From: Lachnospiraceae bacterium
GTDB taxonomy: Bacteria > Bacillota > Clostridia > Lachnospirales > Lachnospiraceae
Assembly (NCBI GenBank): GCA_900753305.1
Contig: CAADYR010000145.1
Location: 1-64,000, forward strand
Direction of reading: 5' to 3'
Length of the DNA: 64,000 bases
Part shown: positions 34,227-43,627 of the stretch, piece after piece
Layout of the letters: each line of letters opens with the position of its first letter
Position numbering within the stretch: the stretch's first letter is position 1
The notes under the pieces: generated by a model
What the model saw: only the letters and a program-made list of their open reading frames with translations
Databases searched by the model: none
What the model was told of the DNA's origin: nothing
Made by a program: the position numbers and the translations under genes

Positions 34227-36116
34227 CTATACCCCAGTCTCCTGAATCAGTTTGTCATACACTTCACATAATACAGATATCATCTTACTGGATAAATTAT
34301 ATGCATTCTGATAATTGATCATATTGGCTGCCTCTTCATCTGCATCTACGCCACTGATAGAAATACGATTATTCGCGATCGTCTGCTCAATATTACTGTA
34401 AATAGACTGAAAGTTATTAGCACTCTCAGCATTAAGTGCAGCATCTCCCATCAGACAGATCAGGAAATCTTCTGCCTTACAGCCTCTAAAAGTCATTTTT
34501 TCTTTGTTAGTAGAGAGATCTTTCAGGCTCGCAATAATATCATATTTACTAATACCACCTGTTTCTACTGTATGGGTTGCCATACTGTCCGGGTCATCCT
34601 CAACTGACTTTTCCACGTTAAAGTTACCAGCAGTCAGTTTGAAATAACCATCATCGGTTGACTTGTACTTCTTGGCATCGCTTTTCATTTCCATCTTGTA
34701 CTGTTCACCGTTTACAGAATTTGTACCGGTATAGAAAATGTCTCCTTTATGATTATCTCCTCTATAGTCAGTGGCTTTATCGTCCCCGTATATATCATTG
34801 AACTTCTCTGCGTAGTTTCTGACCCACTCATTCATCTGTTCCAGATAATATGGGATACCCTGATAGTTGACCTGTTCTCCTATTTTGGCTTTTTCAAAAA
34901 CAAGGCTGGTCGAAAGAGGTTCAGAATCACTCAAAGCATTCTTCTCTTCATCCATTGTAAAAGTATAGGTTGCAGACTTACCATCATCAGACAATTGGTA
35001 AGACCATTCTTTGTAATAATAGGTCTGTCCGTTAAGAGTGATCCTGCCGTTTGACAAAGGCAGGGTAGATTTGGACATATCCATCAGATAGCCATCTGTT
35101 ACCTTGACTTCGACTGTCTGGTTGCCAGGATCGACTTGGGATACTCTGCCGTTAAAAGCTTCTCCATTGTTACCATCTCTCATTTCGAACAGTCCTTTTA
35201 ATTCTCCCTGTGTGGACTTGGCATGTACACCGAGATCATCTCCTGTATCTGTCCATCTGACATCATAGAGTCCTTCTGCATCATTGGCATTGCTCTGCTG
35301 ATAGGTATCTCTTGGCACACAGATCAGTTCCCTGTAATCATACCCATCTACCAGAGTCTGTCCACCTGCTATCTTGACAGAGAAATTTGTAACGCCCGAT
35401 GCCTCTCCTGTTCTGGCATCCACGATATCTCTTTCGTCTACGGTCACATCTACGATTGCTGACAGTTCATCTACCAGCAGGTCACGTTTATCACGTAATT
35501 CATTGGCTCTGCTGACTCCGTCCATTTCGATCGTATTGATTTCCTTATTTAAAGTGGAAATCTCCTGTGCGATACCATTGATTTCATCTATTTTGATTTT
35601 AATCTCGTCATTTACATCAGTCTGCATGGACTGGAAGTTATTATACAGCAGGTTAAAATACTCACATAAGTTACCTGCTTTTCCAATAAAATCCAACGCA
35701 TAACTGCTGTCACCCGTATTGGTACTAAGGGATTCCATTGCTGCCTCATATTCATCAAAGATGCTGGTAAAGCCCTTTACTGCATTAGTACCCTTTGTAT
35801 CATTCAGATAAGTTTCAATAATTGCAGCATAATACTGCTTCTTATCATATTCTCCCAGTTTGGAATTGTTGTTCCAGTATTTGATATCATAAAATACATC
35901 TCTGACACGCTCTGCACTGAGTGTATCTACACCGGTTCCCACACAGCCATAAGAAGTATATGTTCTGATCGCGCTGGATGCCACCTGATTGGCCTGTTGA
36001 CGGCTGTATCCGGCAGTTTCGATATTTGAGATATTATTTGCTGTTGTATTTAAACCGGAATTAGATGCCACTAATCCCCGGTATGATGTATTTAATCCTA
36101 AAAATGTGGACGGCAT
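34227..36116 (-). CDS. flgK: Hook-associated protein FlgK, second copy
   Basis: 629 residues. The N terminus MPSTFLGLNTSYRGLVASNSGLNTTANNISNIETAGYSRQQA is the FlgK/HAP1 signature. The body has the FlgK helices AANDLRDKRDLLVDEL-like (SRANELRDKRDLLVDELSAIVDV), GYDYRELICVPRD and NGEAFNGRVSQVD. The C terminus is IANNRISISGVDADEEAANMINYQNAYNLSSKMISVLCEVYDKLI. It forms the hook-side junction ring with FlgL. The tandem neighbour is also FlgK, so the two either form mixed junctions or serve different filaments (inference). It is 24 bp from flgL and 16 bp from flgK-1, so one transcript is likely. Confidence 0.93.
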   Translation of the reverse strand: MPSTFLGLNTSYRGLVASNSGLNTTANNISNIETAGYSRQQANQVASSAIRTYTSYGCVGTGVDTLSAERVRDVFYDIKYWNNNSKLGEYDKKQYYAAIIETYLNDTKGTNAVKGFTSIFDEYEAAMESLSTNTGDSSYALDFIGKAGNLCEYFNLLYNNFQSMQTDVNDEIKIKIDEINGIAQEISTLNKEINTIEMDGVSRANELRDKRDLLVDELSAIVDVTVDERDIVDARTGEASGVTNFSVKIAGGQTLVDGYDYRELICVPRDTYQQSNANDAEGLYDVRWTDTGDDLGVHAKSTQGELKGLFEMRDGNNGEAFNGRVSQVDPGNQTVEVKVTDGYLMDMSKSTLPLSNGRITLNGQTYYYKEWSYQLSDDGKSATYTFTMDEEKNALSDSEPLSTSLVFEKAKIGEQVNYQGIPYYLEQMNEWVRNYAEKFNDIYGDDKATDYRGDNHKGDIFYTGTNSVNGEQYKMEMKSDAKKYKSTDDGYFKLTAGNFNVEKSVEDDPDSMATHTVETGGISKYDIIASLKDLSTNKEKMTFRGCKAEDFLICLMGDAALNAESANNFQSIYSNIEQTIANNRISISGVDADEEAANMINYQNAYNLSSKMISVLCEVYDKLIQETGV

Positions 36117-36131
36117 CGTTTATTCCCCTTT

Positions 36132-37949
36132 CTATTGTGCCATACTGATCACGGAATCCAGCAATGTATTGATCACATTGATATAACGGCTTGCTGCATT
36201 ATATGCATTCTGATACATGATCATATGCTCCAGTTCTTCATCGGAAGATACACCGATTACCGACTGTCTGTTAGACTCGGCCTGTTCTACCGCAAGCTGC
36301 TGATACTCATATACATCCTTGAATACATTGCCCATTGTGGACATCTGATTCACAATTTCCGTATAGCAGTTCTCGAAAGAGCTTGCCTTTGTGGCATTGG
36401 GATTAATGTATATCTCTGCATCTTCAAAAGCCTTCAATAACTGCTTGCCCAGACTGTAGTCTGTCGAACCATCCTCCTTGACAAAGCCAAGCTTGGAAGG
36501 AGTCTGCACCAGTTCCTGATTGATCTTCAGATTCGCACAGTTGTATAAGTTCTTTCTGGAATCCGGATCTGATGCATCATATTCTTCTACATATTTCCAG
36601 TAAGTTCCGGTTCCATTGCCATTTTCATCATATATTTCATATAATTTGGCCCCACTATCTTTTGCTGCCTGTATCTCATTCTTATCCGTAATTTTCTCAT
36701 ATGGTGTATAGGAACCCTTGAGGAATAACTGCATTGGTGTACCGTCATCATTACACAGATAACCGCTCTTGGGATCACAGTTATCAGCCAGTACTTCATT
36801 GACCTTGGTTACCACTGCATGTACGAGATTGTCAAACTCCGCTTCAATATTCATCATCAGAGAGTTGGCAATGTTATCATTATAATATTTCTGTTCATAG
36901 CCTTCCGGATCCTTATTATATTCATCTATGGAATTAAGCTTGAGGGCATCCAGTTTCTTCTGCGTCGCATTGTTAGACAGATCCATGAAATTAGCTACAT
37001 GGTCGCCTCTTGCCAGCAGCAGAGCACGCAGACCGCCTACGTCTGTTCCTGCATCCGTAGAAATCGTTTCTGACAGTTTAAATACATGTGCTACCGAAAT
37101 ATCCAGAACTTCCCGTCCATTCCCGTCCGTTGTTTTAATGGCGTTCTGTTCCCAGTATGGCGTATAGAATCCTGTCTCATCATCCTGCTGCAGTCCCATC
37201 TTATATGCACCTGCATCTGTCACAAAATCCGTACCATTGAATCTTACTGTGACACGACTGTTAGCATCTTCGCTATAAGTAATGTTTCCGTATCCCGCCA
37301 GTGTGTCGATTAACAGATCTCTCTCATCTCTTAAATCATTGGCTTTTTCTATGCCACCTGTCTCGATCATGGATATTTTCTTATTCAATTCATCAATTCT
37401 CGTTCCGATCGCATTGATCTCATCTACAGCATCTCTTATCTGCAGATTAAGATTATCCTGATACTCGATAAAAGACTGATATACCGAGGTTGCATTCTGT
37501 ACGAAACTTGCTGCCTTGGATACGAGCATGGACATATAGGTACTGTCACTGGGTGTCTTGGATAATTCCTCCATTGCTGTCCAGAGTCCATCCAGAGAGT
37601 CCTTAAAAGCAGCACCATCCAGTTCTCCTAAAATATCTTCAATTTCAAGTGTTGTGGAATATGAAGTCTCATAGAATGAGTATCTTCCTGACTCCTCTCG
37701 GTATTTCATATCAAAGAAATAATCTCTGATATGGCGCACCTCAGAGTATCTGACACCATCGCCGGTCTGTGAATTAGATATGGCTTTGGTTGTAGAAATT
37801 GTATTGTAATATGTGTCGGTCATTGCGACCTGTTGTCTTACATAACCGGTAGTATTCTGATTAGATAAGTTATGTGCTACTGTATTTAATGCGTTCTGCG
37901 ATGTCTGTAAACCGCTTTTTCCAACGTATAATCCGCCAAATAATGACAT
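36132..37949 (-). CDS. flgK: Hook-associated protein FlgK, first copy
   Basis: 605 residues, starting MSLFGGLYVGKSGLQTSQNALNTVAHNLSNQNTTGYVRQQVA, the FlgK signature (GL-x(2)-S-x(2)-AL-x-T-x(2)-HNLSN). The middle carries EKANDLRDERDLLIDTLAGYG and GGLRALLLARGDHVA. The C terminus is QQLAVEQAESNRQSVIGVSSDEELEHMIMYQNAYNAASRYINVINTLLDSV, as in HAP1. The two FlgK copies differ throughout their length and are not a recent duplication. It lies 18 bp after flgN, the chaperone that serves FlgK and FlgL. Confidence 0.94.
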   Translation of the reverse strand: MSLFGGLYVGKSGLQTSQNALNTVAHNLSNQNTTGYVRQQVAMTDTYYNTISTTKAISNSQTGDGVRYSEVRHIRDYFFDMKYREESGRYSFYETSYSTTLEIEDILGELDGAAFKDSLDGLWTAMEELSKTPSDSTYMSMLVSKAASFVQNATSVYQSFIEYQDNLNLQIRDAVDEINAIGTRIDELNKKISMIETGGIEKANDLRDERDLLIDTLAGYGNITYSEDANSRVTVRFNGTDFVTDAGAYKMGLQQDDETGFYTPYWEQNAIKTTDGNGREVLDISVAHVFKLSETISTDAGTDVGGLRALLLARGDHVANFMDLSNNATQKKLDALKLNSIDEYNKDPEGYEQKYYNDNIANSLMMNIEAEFDNLVHAVVTKVNEVLADNCDPKSGYLCNDDGTPMQLFLKGSYTPYEKITDKNEIQAAKDSGAKLYEIYDENGNGTGTYWKYVEEYDASDPDSRKNLYNCANLKINQELVQTPSKLGFVKEDGSTDYSLGKQLLKAFEDAEIYINPNATKASSFENCYTEIVNQMSTMGNVFKDVYEYQQLAVEQAESNRQSVIGVSSDEELEHMIMYQNAYNAASRYINVINTLLDSVISMAQ

Positions 37950-37967
37950 TGGGTCTCACCTCATGCG

Positions 37968-38486
37968 TTATTGTTTCGCGTCGAAACCGCCTTGAAGGAC
38001 ACCCAAAGAACTGCCTGTACAGTATGCGTGTTTTGAATAATTGGCTGTTTGCGGCGCAGATTTCAGACCCTGCAGCATTTTTAAATTAAAGTCCACCATT
38101 TCCATGGCATCTCCCAGAAGCATCTGATTCTTCTCATTCAGCTCCTTTAGCCTGTCTATAGTCGATCTTAATTTTCCATGCACCTCTGTAAGCTGTTGTT
38201 GCTGTTCAGGGCGCTTTGCAAGCATCTGAATCAGGTTAATAAGTTTCAATGTTTCAACATCCCTGTTCACTACGTTGGCAATATCAGCCAGAGCTTCCGT
38301 TCTCTGCTTTTCCAAATTCTGGATCCTGCCTACTATTTCCTGTTCCTGTTCTGTTATACTCCCCAAAGTATCTATGTCTCCCTGTATGATCACGGGAGTC
38401 TTACGGTCAGAAAGAACCACAAGTTTCTCATACTCTGTGTTCTCTCTGTCCAGTATTTCTATCAAATTCTCTAATAAACTAGCCAC
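37968..38486 (-). CDS. flgN: FlgK/FlgL export chaperone FlgN
   Basis: 172 residues with a GTG start at 38486, supported by AGGGG 8 nt upstream and no ATG in a suitable place. It is helical: MASLLENLIEILDRENTEYEKLVVLSDRKTPVIIQGDIDTLGSITEQEQEIVGRIQNLEKQR is a typical FlgN N-terminal half. The C-terminal half (LRSTIDRLKELNEKNQMLLGDAMEMVDFNLKML) matches the FlgN domain. The gene order flgM-flgN-flgK-flgK-flgL supports the call. It keeps FlgK and FlgL unfolded for export. Confidence 0.92.
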   Translation of the reverse strand: MASLLENLIEILDRENTEYEKLVVLSDRKTPVIIQGDIDTLGSITEQEQEIVGRIQNLEKQRTEALADIANVVNRDVETLKLINLIQMLAKRPEQQQQLTEVHGKLRSTIDRLKELNEKNQMLLGDAMEMVDFNLKMLQGLKSAPQTANYSKHAYCTGSSLGVLQGGFDAKQ

Positions 38487-38534
38487 CCGATTACCCCTTA
38501 TGTAGTCATGATGTGAGCCTTACGGCCTGCATCC

Positions 38535-38816
38535 TTAAAAAAGTCCACTATACTTCTCTAATAATTTACCTGCGAAATCATCTGTATCTACTTCATAGGT
38601 TCCATTATCGATCTGCTCTTTGAGCGGTGCAATGACCTCTTCCCTTACATCCGGTGTATTGGCAAGTGCCTGTCTGGCTACCTGTGCATCCTTCGCGGTA
38701 GCAGAAAGCAAAAGCTGATCCTTGAAGCTTACATTGGAGGCTTTCTTTTCCTCTGTCTTCTTGATACTGGTACTTCCATATATCTGTTGAATCTGATTAT
38801 ATGCATCTATACGCAT
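38535..38816 (-). CDS. flgM: Anti-sigma28 factor FlgM
   Basis: 93 residues. FlgM holds sigma28 inactive until it is exported through the completed hook. The N-terminal half is disordered (MRIDAYNQIQQIYGSTSIKKTEEKK) and the C-terminal half has the sigma-binding helices (DVREEVIAPLKEQIDNGTYEVDTDDFAGKLLEKY), the family pattern V-x(3)-K-x(3)-I-x-G-x-Y. It starts the late operon behind a sigma28-like promoter, so FlgM is probably under its own target's control. Confidence 0.93.
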   Translation of the reverse strand: MRIDAYNQIQQIYGSTSIKKTEEKKASNVSFKDQLLLSATAKDAQVARQALANTPDVREEVIAPLKEQIDNGTYEVDTDDFAGKLLEKYSGLF

Positions 38817-38867
38817 CTTAGACTCCTCCTTTCTAATAATGGCTGATACATCTTACTTCTTACTATG

Positions 38868-38895
38868 TTTATCGGATAAATTGGGTGATACTTAA
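38868..38895 (-). promoter_or_regulatory. Sigma28-like promoter of flgM operon
   Basis: CCGATAAA (38875-38868) lies 16 nt after TTAA (38895-38892), 52 bp before flgM. The -10 resembles the enteric GCCGATAA form. Confidence 0.65.
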
Positions 38896-38930
38896 CACTT
38901 TCGTTCGAAAAATTTATACTTTTGGGATAA

Positions 38931-40715
38931 CTAATTCAAAATCTGTTCTAATAAATACACTCTGTTAAAAGGAAAGGAAAAATAGTAGCCGTCAGCAAAG
39001 TCAGCGGTATACTCCATGATTTCCCGGGCAATGGCAACACCGACTGCTTCCCCTGCTTCTTTGCTGCCATTTTCAGGATATCTCTCTATAATTTCATCTG
39101 TAACTGCAATCCCTGCAATTTCATTTTTCATGAAAAGGGCATTGCGTCTGCTGATCAGCGGCATGATACCACATAAAATACGTGCACCGGTCTGTTCCTT
39201 AATATCATGCACCCGGTCTGCATCTTCTTTTGAGAAAATCGGCTGTGTCAGGAAAAACTCTGCGCCTGCTTCCATCTTCTTTCTGACACGTCCAATCTCC
39301 ACATCAAGATTCTTTCTGCCCTGATTGATCGCACCGCCATAGCTTAACGGTCTGGACTTAAAGTTCTCCGTATTCATCTCTTTGGCGATCTGCATAAGTC
39401 CTACTGAATCGAAGTTAAAGACCGCCTTGATCGTCTGCCGCACCAGGGAAGGAACCGGATCACCTGTGATAATGAGCATGTTCGTAATATCATTAATATA
39501 AGCACCAAGGAATAAGGAACGCATAGCAATGGCATTCTTATCGCGACAGCAGATATGCGGCATGACCTCCATTCCTGTCTCACGCCTTACTTTCTCTGCC
39601 ATAAGTACCGAATCAATACGTGTTCTTCCGGACGGTGAATCAGGAAAAGTCAATACATCTACGTTCGCCTTCTGTAACATTCTGGCTGCTTCTAACAGCT
39701 TCTCATCATCAGCACCCACAGGTGGGGCAAGTTCCACTGCGATCAGTTTCCTGTTCTTGAGGTTGCCCTCTTCATCATACAGGAAGCCTTTTTTCTTCAC
39801 AGATGTCTCTTCAACAGTCTGCTGCTCTATGTTGCAATGTGGTCTGCATGGTGCTGTATTCAGTTCCAGGGCTAACTGCCTGATAAATGCCGGCGTTGTT
39901 CCGCAGCATCCACCTGCGATATCCAGCTCACATTTCTGTGCCATTTCAGCTACTTTCATGGCAAAATACTCTGTACTGTCTGAATAATGAATACGACTGC
40001 TGATTCTCTTAGGATAACCCGCATTAGGCAGAGCGATCCTGAATTTGTTACCACTGGCTGCAACTCCGGCTCCGTGAAGCAACTGTTCCATATGTGCCGG
40101 TCCAATTCCACAGTTAAGTCCTATTGCATCGATTTCCTCACATGCAGCAGCTTCCTTCAAAAGGCTCTTTACACTTAGCCCTGCACTGCTGTAGCCAAAC
40201 TGATTTACAGCGAATTGCACCATGATAAAGATTTCCGGTGTTTCTTCCCTGATTCGGCGTATCGCCGGCAAAATATGCTGTAATTCATAAAAAGTCTCAA
40301 AAGTAAGAACCTCTACTCCCTCGCCGATCATGGTTCTGGCGATCTGATAATACTGTTCTTCCAGTTCTTCTCTGCTGATAATATCATCAGAAGGAATCGG
40401 TCCAATATCACCTGCAACAAAAATACTCTCTCTTCCGTCTACAGCTTCATACGCCAGACGCACTGCCTGTGTGATATTGGCTTTTACCGCTTCCAGATCT
40501 GTATGGAGCAATACTGTATTGGATGCAAAGGTATTGGTACGGATCAGCCTCGCCCCTGCTTCTATATACTCCTTATGAATCTGTCTGACTCTCTGCGGAT
40601 GCCCGGTATTTGCCAGCTCCGGCATATCCTGCGTTCTGAACAGATCCGCGTAATAGGTTCCAAAAGCGCCATCCGTCATCAGCTTATGTTCTTTTAAATA
40701 ATCTCGTATTGTCAT
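38931..40715 (-). CDS. Bifunctional homocysteine S-methyltransferase / methylenetetrahydrofolate reductase
   Basis: 594 residues, the YitJ architecture. The N-terminal half is the Zn-dependent S-methyltransferase: MTDGAFGTYYADL, IGLNCGIGPAHMEQLL, and the zinc site GGCCGTTPAFIR (about 280). The C-terminal half is the FAD-containing MTHFR: KLIAVELAPPVGADDEKLLEAA, VDVLTFPDSPSGR, FLTQPIFSKEDADRV and GIMPLISRRNALFM. Together they make methyl-THF and transfer a methyl group to homocysteine, producing methionine, which MetK (53.0 kb) activates. Ribosome site AAGGAG. No S-box was seen upstream of this gene. Confidence 0.95.
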   Translation of the reverse strand: MTIRDYLKEHKLMTDGAFGTYYADLFRTQDMPELANTGHPQRVRQIHKEYIEAGARLIRTNTFASNTVLLHTDLEAVKANITQAVRLAYEAVDGRESIFVAGDIGPIPSDDIISREELEEQYYQIARTMIGEGVEVLTFETFYELQHILPAIRRIREETPEIFIMVQFAVNQFGYSSAGLSVKSLLKEAAACEEIDAIGLNCGIGPAHMEQLLHGAGVAASGNKFRIALPNAGYPKRISSRIHYSDSTEYFAMKVAEMAQKCELDIAGGCCGTTPAFIRQLALELNTAPCRPHCNIEQQTVEETSVKKKGFLYDEEGNLKNRKLIAVELAPPVGADDEKLLEAARMLQKANVDVLTFPDSPSGRTRIDSVLMAEKVRRETGMEVMPHICCRDKNAIAMRSLFLGAYINDITNMLIITGDPVPSLVRQTIKAVFNFDSVGLMQIAKEMNTENFKSRPLSYGGAINQGRKNLDVEIGRVRKKMEAGAEFFLTQPIFSKEDADRVHDIKEQTGARILCGIMPLISRRNALFMKNEIAGIAVTDEIIERYPENGSKEAGEAVGVAIAREIMEYTADFADGYYFSFPFNRVYLLEQILN

Positions 40716-40740
40716 GTCTACTCCTTGGGTGCTATGTTAA

Positions 40741-40776
40741 CAAAAAATATACGGGGTTAGTATAACATAACCCCGT
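40741..40776 (-). terminator. Terminator after GH2 gene
   Basis: Stem ACGGGGTTA/TAACCCCGT (9 bp, 40751-40776), loop 8 nt, followed on the minus strand by TATTTTTTG. It isolates the GH2/DUF5107 unit from the HMT/MTHFR gene. Confidence 0.9.
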
Positions 40777-40793
40777 AAACTTTACCAACCTTT

Positions 40794-43616
40794 TTAAACC
40801 TGACACACCATAGATGTAAGTCCATCCATTGCGATATGCTGCTGTGGAGCAAATTCTTCTGAACCAAGATAATGATAGATCGCATCCTGCAAGGCTCTGG
40901 CCTCCGGATACTGCAAAAGGTTGTGCAGTCCAAAAGTCGATAACAGCACCTTGCCCTTACCGCACTGCCATTCAATAAGCTGTGCCATAGGACGAAGATA
41001 GGCATAACTGTCCAACTCCGTCACGATTGCCTGATATGGTCCTGGAAGAATGACTGCTCTCTGTGTTGCCATACTCCACCATTGCCAGTTGGTATGCTTC
41101 TGCGTAGGAAAAGACCGGAAAATGGGATGCTTCACATCTATATACTGCCCCATTCCTCCCTCCTGTGCAGCAAAGGTACCTACTGACCAGAAATCCGTTG
41201 TAAACTGGGTTCTGATAGAATGTGGCAATGCTTCCCTGGTTGCATCCGGACTAAGATATACGATGCCGCCCTGTTCCAGTACTGTTCCTGCCGTTTCATC
41301 CATATATCTCGTTTCATATACATTCTCAGGACACCTGGGAGTTACTACAGGATATACCCATATCGGATATTGATTATATAACATCTGTTTTTTATTTTGA
41401 TCGACCATTCTGACTTCCAGTTTCAGTTCACATGCCTTGGTCCATTGGGTCAGAGGAATCTGAATTTCTCCCGCACAGGTAAGGCTGCCTTTTGCGTAAC
41501 TATTGTTATTAAATTTATTTTTTATCTGTATCCCATCTCCTGTAAGCTGATATTCCAGTACGCCTTCCAGATCCTGCCTGCCATAGTTGGCTACCTGAAC
41601 CTTTGCCCTAAGGACTTCCCCTGTTTCATATGTATACTTCTCCAGTTCTACCAAAGGCAGTGTTTCCCTAAAGAAACTGTGAAACCGCTGGGGTCTTGCA
41701 AAATCATATGGCTTCGCTTCCAGATGGGAATTCATCATACCGACCAGCGCAGTACCCTGTCCCGGAAAGTCCTGAAGCCCTAATAGAGAAATCCCAGACA
41801 TAGAAGGTGTCCTTAGGACTGCCTCTACTTCTTCCCGATATCCGATCAGGGAAAGTTCCCCTGTTGCTTCCACATATTCCTTCCATATGTGAGACAATCC
41901 TGCATCCTCCACACGCTTCTGAATCAGTCTGAAATTAGCCGGATCTGAAATCCCCTTAAACTCCGACAGTTCTGCAAAATCAGGAAGAATCTCGTACTGT
42001 CCAACTTCAAAACTGAATACAGGTTTATCATAATCCCTGCGAATAGAAGCAAACACCTGCTCATAGTCAGTTTTTGCATCCGGGTAATGGTTATTAATGT
42101 ATCCCAATAAATGTCCTTTCTCTCCGGGCACTTCACTTTCTGCCGCAAAACAGCCTCTCAGTTCTTTCTCGTAGTACTTCTGAGAAGTATAGAAATCGCT
42201 GACCGGATCACAGCCTCTTGCCCCATAATAACCATTCGATGCAATGGCATATCTTCTCGTAGAATCCATAGCCTGTGCCAGTTTCACCAGTTCTTCCATT
42301 CTGCTTTGCCCCAGTTCCTGATTATGTAATTCATTCCCCAGAGTCAGCGCAACGAAAGAGGGATGATTGGCATAAGTTTCAATGATCGCCTTCAGTTCTT
42401 TCTTATAATACTGGTAACTTTCTTCTGATTCCAGCGCATCCTTAGGATTCCAGTGTGACAGTTCCGGCTGCATCAATATTCCCAGTCTGTCTGCTGCTGT
42501 AAATGCCGCATCAGGTGGACAATGGGAATGGAAACGCATATAGTTGATTCCATATTCCTGATAACGTGAGAGAATATTCACCCATGACTCCACATCCATA
42601 GGCGGATGTCCTTCCTCCGGGAACTCTGCACAGTTGGCTTCGCTTCTTATAAAAATACATCTGTTATTTAATGTAAACCTGCCTTTTTCATTGTATCCAA
42701 AGGTTCTGATTCCAAATGTTACCTCTTTAGAATCTGTTATTGCAGTCTGTGTATATAAGGTTACTTTTAATGTATACAGGTTACCTTCATACTCGTCCCA
42801 TTTTCTTACGTTTGCATGTAATTTAATATTTTTAAATAACATATGTATTTTATTGTCATGATTGTACGATGTTTGAACAGTGTCAGAACTTAAGCTCTCC
42901 TTCATCCCTATCCTGAATTCCATCTGCTCCATTACTTCACTTTGTATCACCATTTTATCAGGTTGACCAGACTGCCCTGATAATGATACTGTCACATTGA
43001 TATCTATTAAATCCCCATGTGGATACACATGCATCGATTCTATATAGTTCTCCGCTTCTTCCCTCAGCCTGATATATCCCAGAATACCATTCCAGTTCGT
43101 CTGTGTTTCATCGGTTGCAGCAGAAGAATACACAATGTCATCATGGGGCAGTCCCGGATAGAAGTTATCAGATACGAGTGTTATTTTATTATTACCTTTT
43201 AACAGTCCTGTAATTTCAAAGACATAAGGGGTACTCAGAGTTCCACTGTCAGGCACAGGGCTGACTTCCTGTTCATCGACCCATAATCTTAAAACTCTGG
43301 CTCTCTCTGCTTCCAGAAAGACTCTGGTTCCTGGTGTTGGGACATAATCGATCTGCCTTGAGAGAACCGCTGCACCTTCATAAGTATGTTTTCTGGTAAA
43401 TCTGGTTGCGATCGGGACAGTTTCATCAATTGTTTCTGTAGCATTCCCAAGATTGATCTCCGGATGCCACTGGTTTGCACCTTTATCCGGATAGCCAATA
43501 TCATTAGTATCCAGAGTCCCCGGTAAAAGCATCTGATAGATACTGCCATCTGACAGCCTTACCTGCCACTGTCCTTCCAGTGAATATATCTTTTCTCTGT
43601 TCTTCTCCATCTGCAT
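40794..43616 (-). CDS. Glycoside hydrolase family 2 enzyme
   Basis: 940 residues from the ATG at 43616, 6 nt after GAAGGG; the ATG at 43622 touches the ribosome site. The N-terminal sugar-binding jelly roll (YSLEGQWQVRLSDG, residues 12-200) is followed by an Ig-like linker and a TIM barrel. The proposed acid/base is in ALTLGNELHN (Glu about 429) and the nucleophile in PVFSFEVGQYEILPDF (Glu about 537); NLRF-type YMRFHSHCPPDAAF and LMQPELSHWN are typical of GH2. Substrate is uncertain: beta-galactoside, beta-glucuronide, mannoside or arabinoside are all possible. The protein has no signal peptide, so it acts on imported oligosaccharides. It follows the DUF5107-TPR gene by 11 bp. Confidence 0.88.
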   Translation of the reverse strand: MQMEKNREKIYSLEGQWQVRLSDGSIYQMLLPGTLDTNDIGYPDKGANQWHPEINLGNATETIDETVPIATRFTRKHTYEGAAVLSRQIDYVPTPGTRVFLEAERARVLRLWVDEQEVSPVPDSGTLSTPYVFEITGLLKGNNKITLVSDNFYPGLPHDDIVYSSAATDETQTNWNGILGYIRLREEAENYIESMHVYPHGDLIDINVTVSLSGQSGQPDKMVIQSEVMEQMEFRIGMKESLSSDTVQTSYNHDNKIHMLFKNIKLHANVRKWDEYEGNLYTLKVTLYTQTAITDSKEVTFGIRTFGYNEKGRFTLNNRCIFIRSEANCAEFPEEGHPPMDVESWVNILSRYQEYGINYMRFHSHCPPDAAFTAADRLGILMQPELSHWNPKDALESEESYQYYKKELKAIIETYANHPSFVALTLGNELHNQELGQSRMEELVKLAQAMDSTRRYAIASNGYYGARGCDPVSDFYTSQKYYEKELRGCFAAESEVPGEKGHLLGYINNHYPDAKTDYEQVFASIRRDYDKPVFSFEVGQYEILPDFAELSEFKGISDPANFRLIQKRVEDAGLSHIWKEYVEATGELSLIGYREEVEAVLRTPSMSGISLLGLQDFPGQGTALVGMMNSHLEAKPYDFARPQRFHSFFRETLPLVELEKYTYETGEVLRAKVQVANYGRQDLEGVLEYQLTGDGIQIKNKFNNNSYAKGSLTCAGEIQIPLTQWTKACELKLEVRMVDQNKKQMLYNQYPIWVYPVVTPRCPENVYETRYMDETAGTVLEQGGIVYLSPDATREALPHSIRTQFTTDFWSVGTFAAQEGGMGQYIDVKHPIFRSFPTQKHTNWQWWSMATQRAVILPGPYQAIVTELDSYAYLRPMAQLIEWQCGKGKVLLSTFGLHNLLQYPEARALQDAIYHYLGSEEFAPQQHIAMDGLTSMVCQV

Positions 43617-43627
43617 TGCCATCCCTT

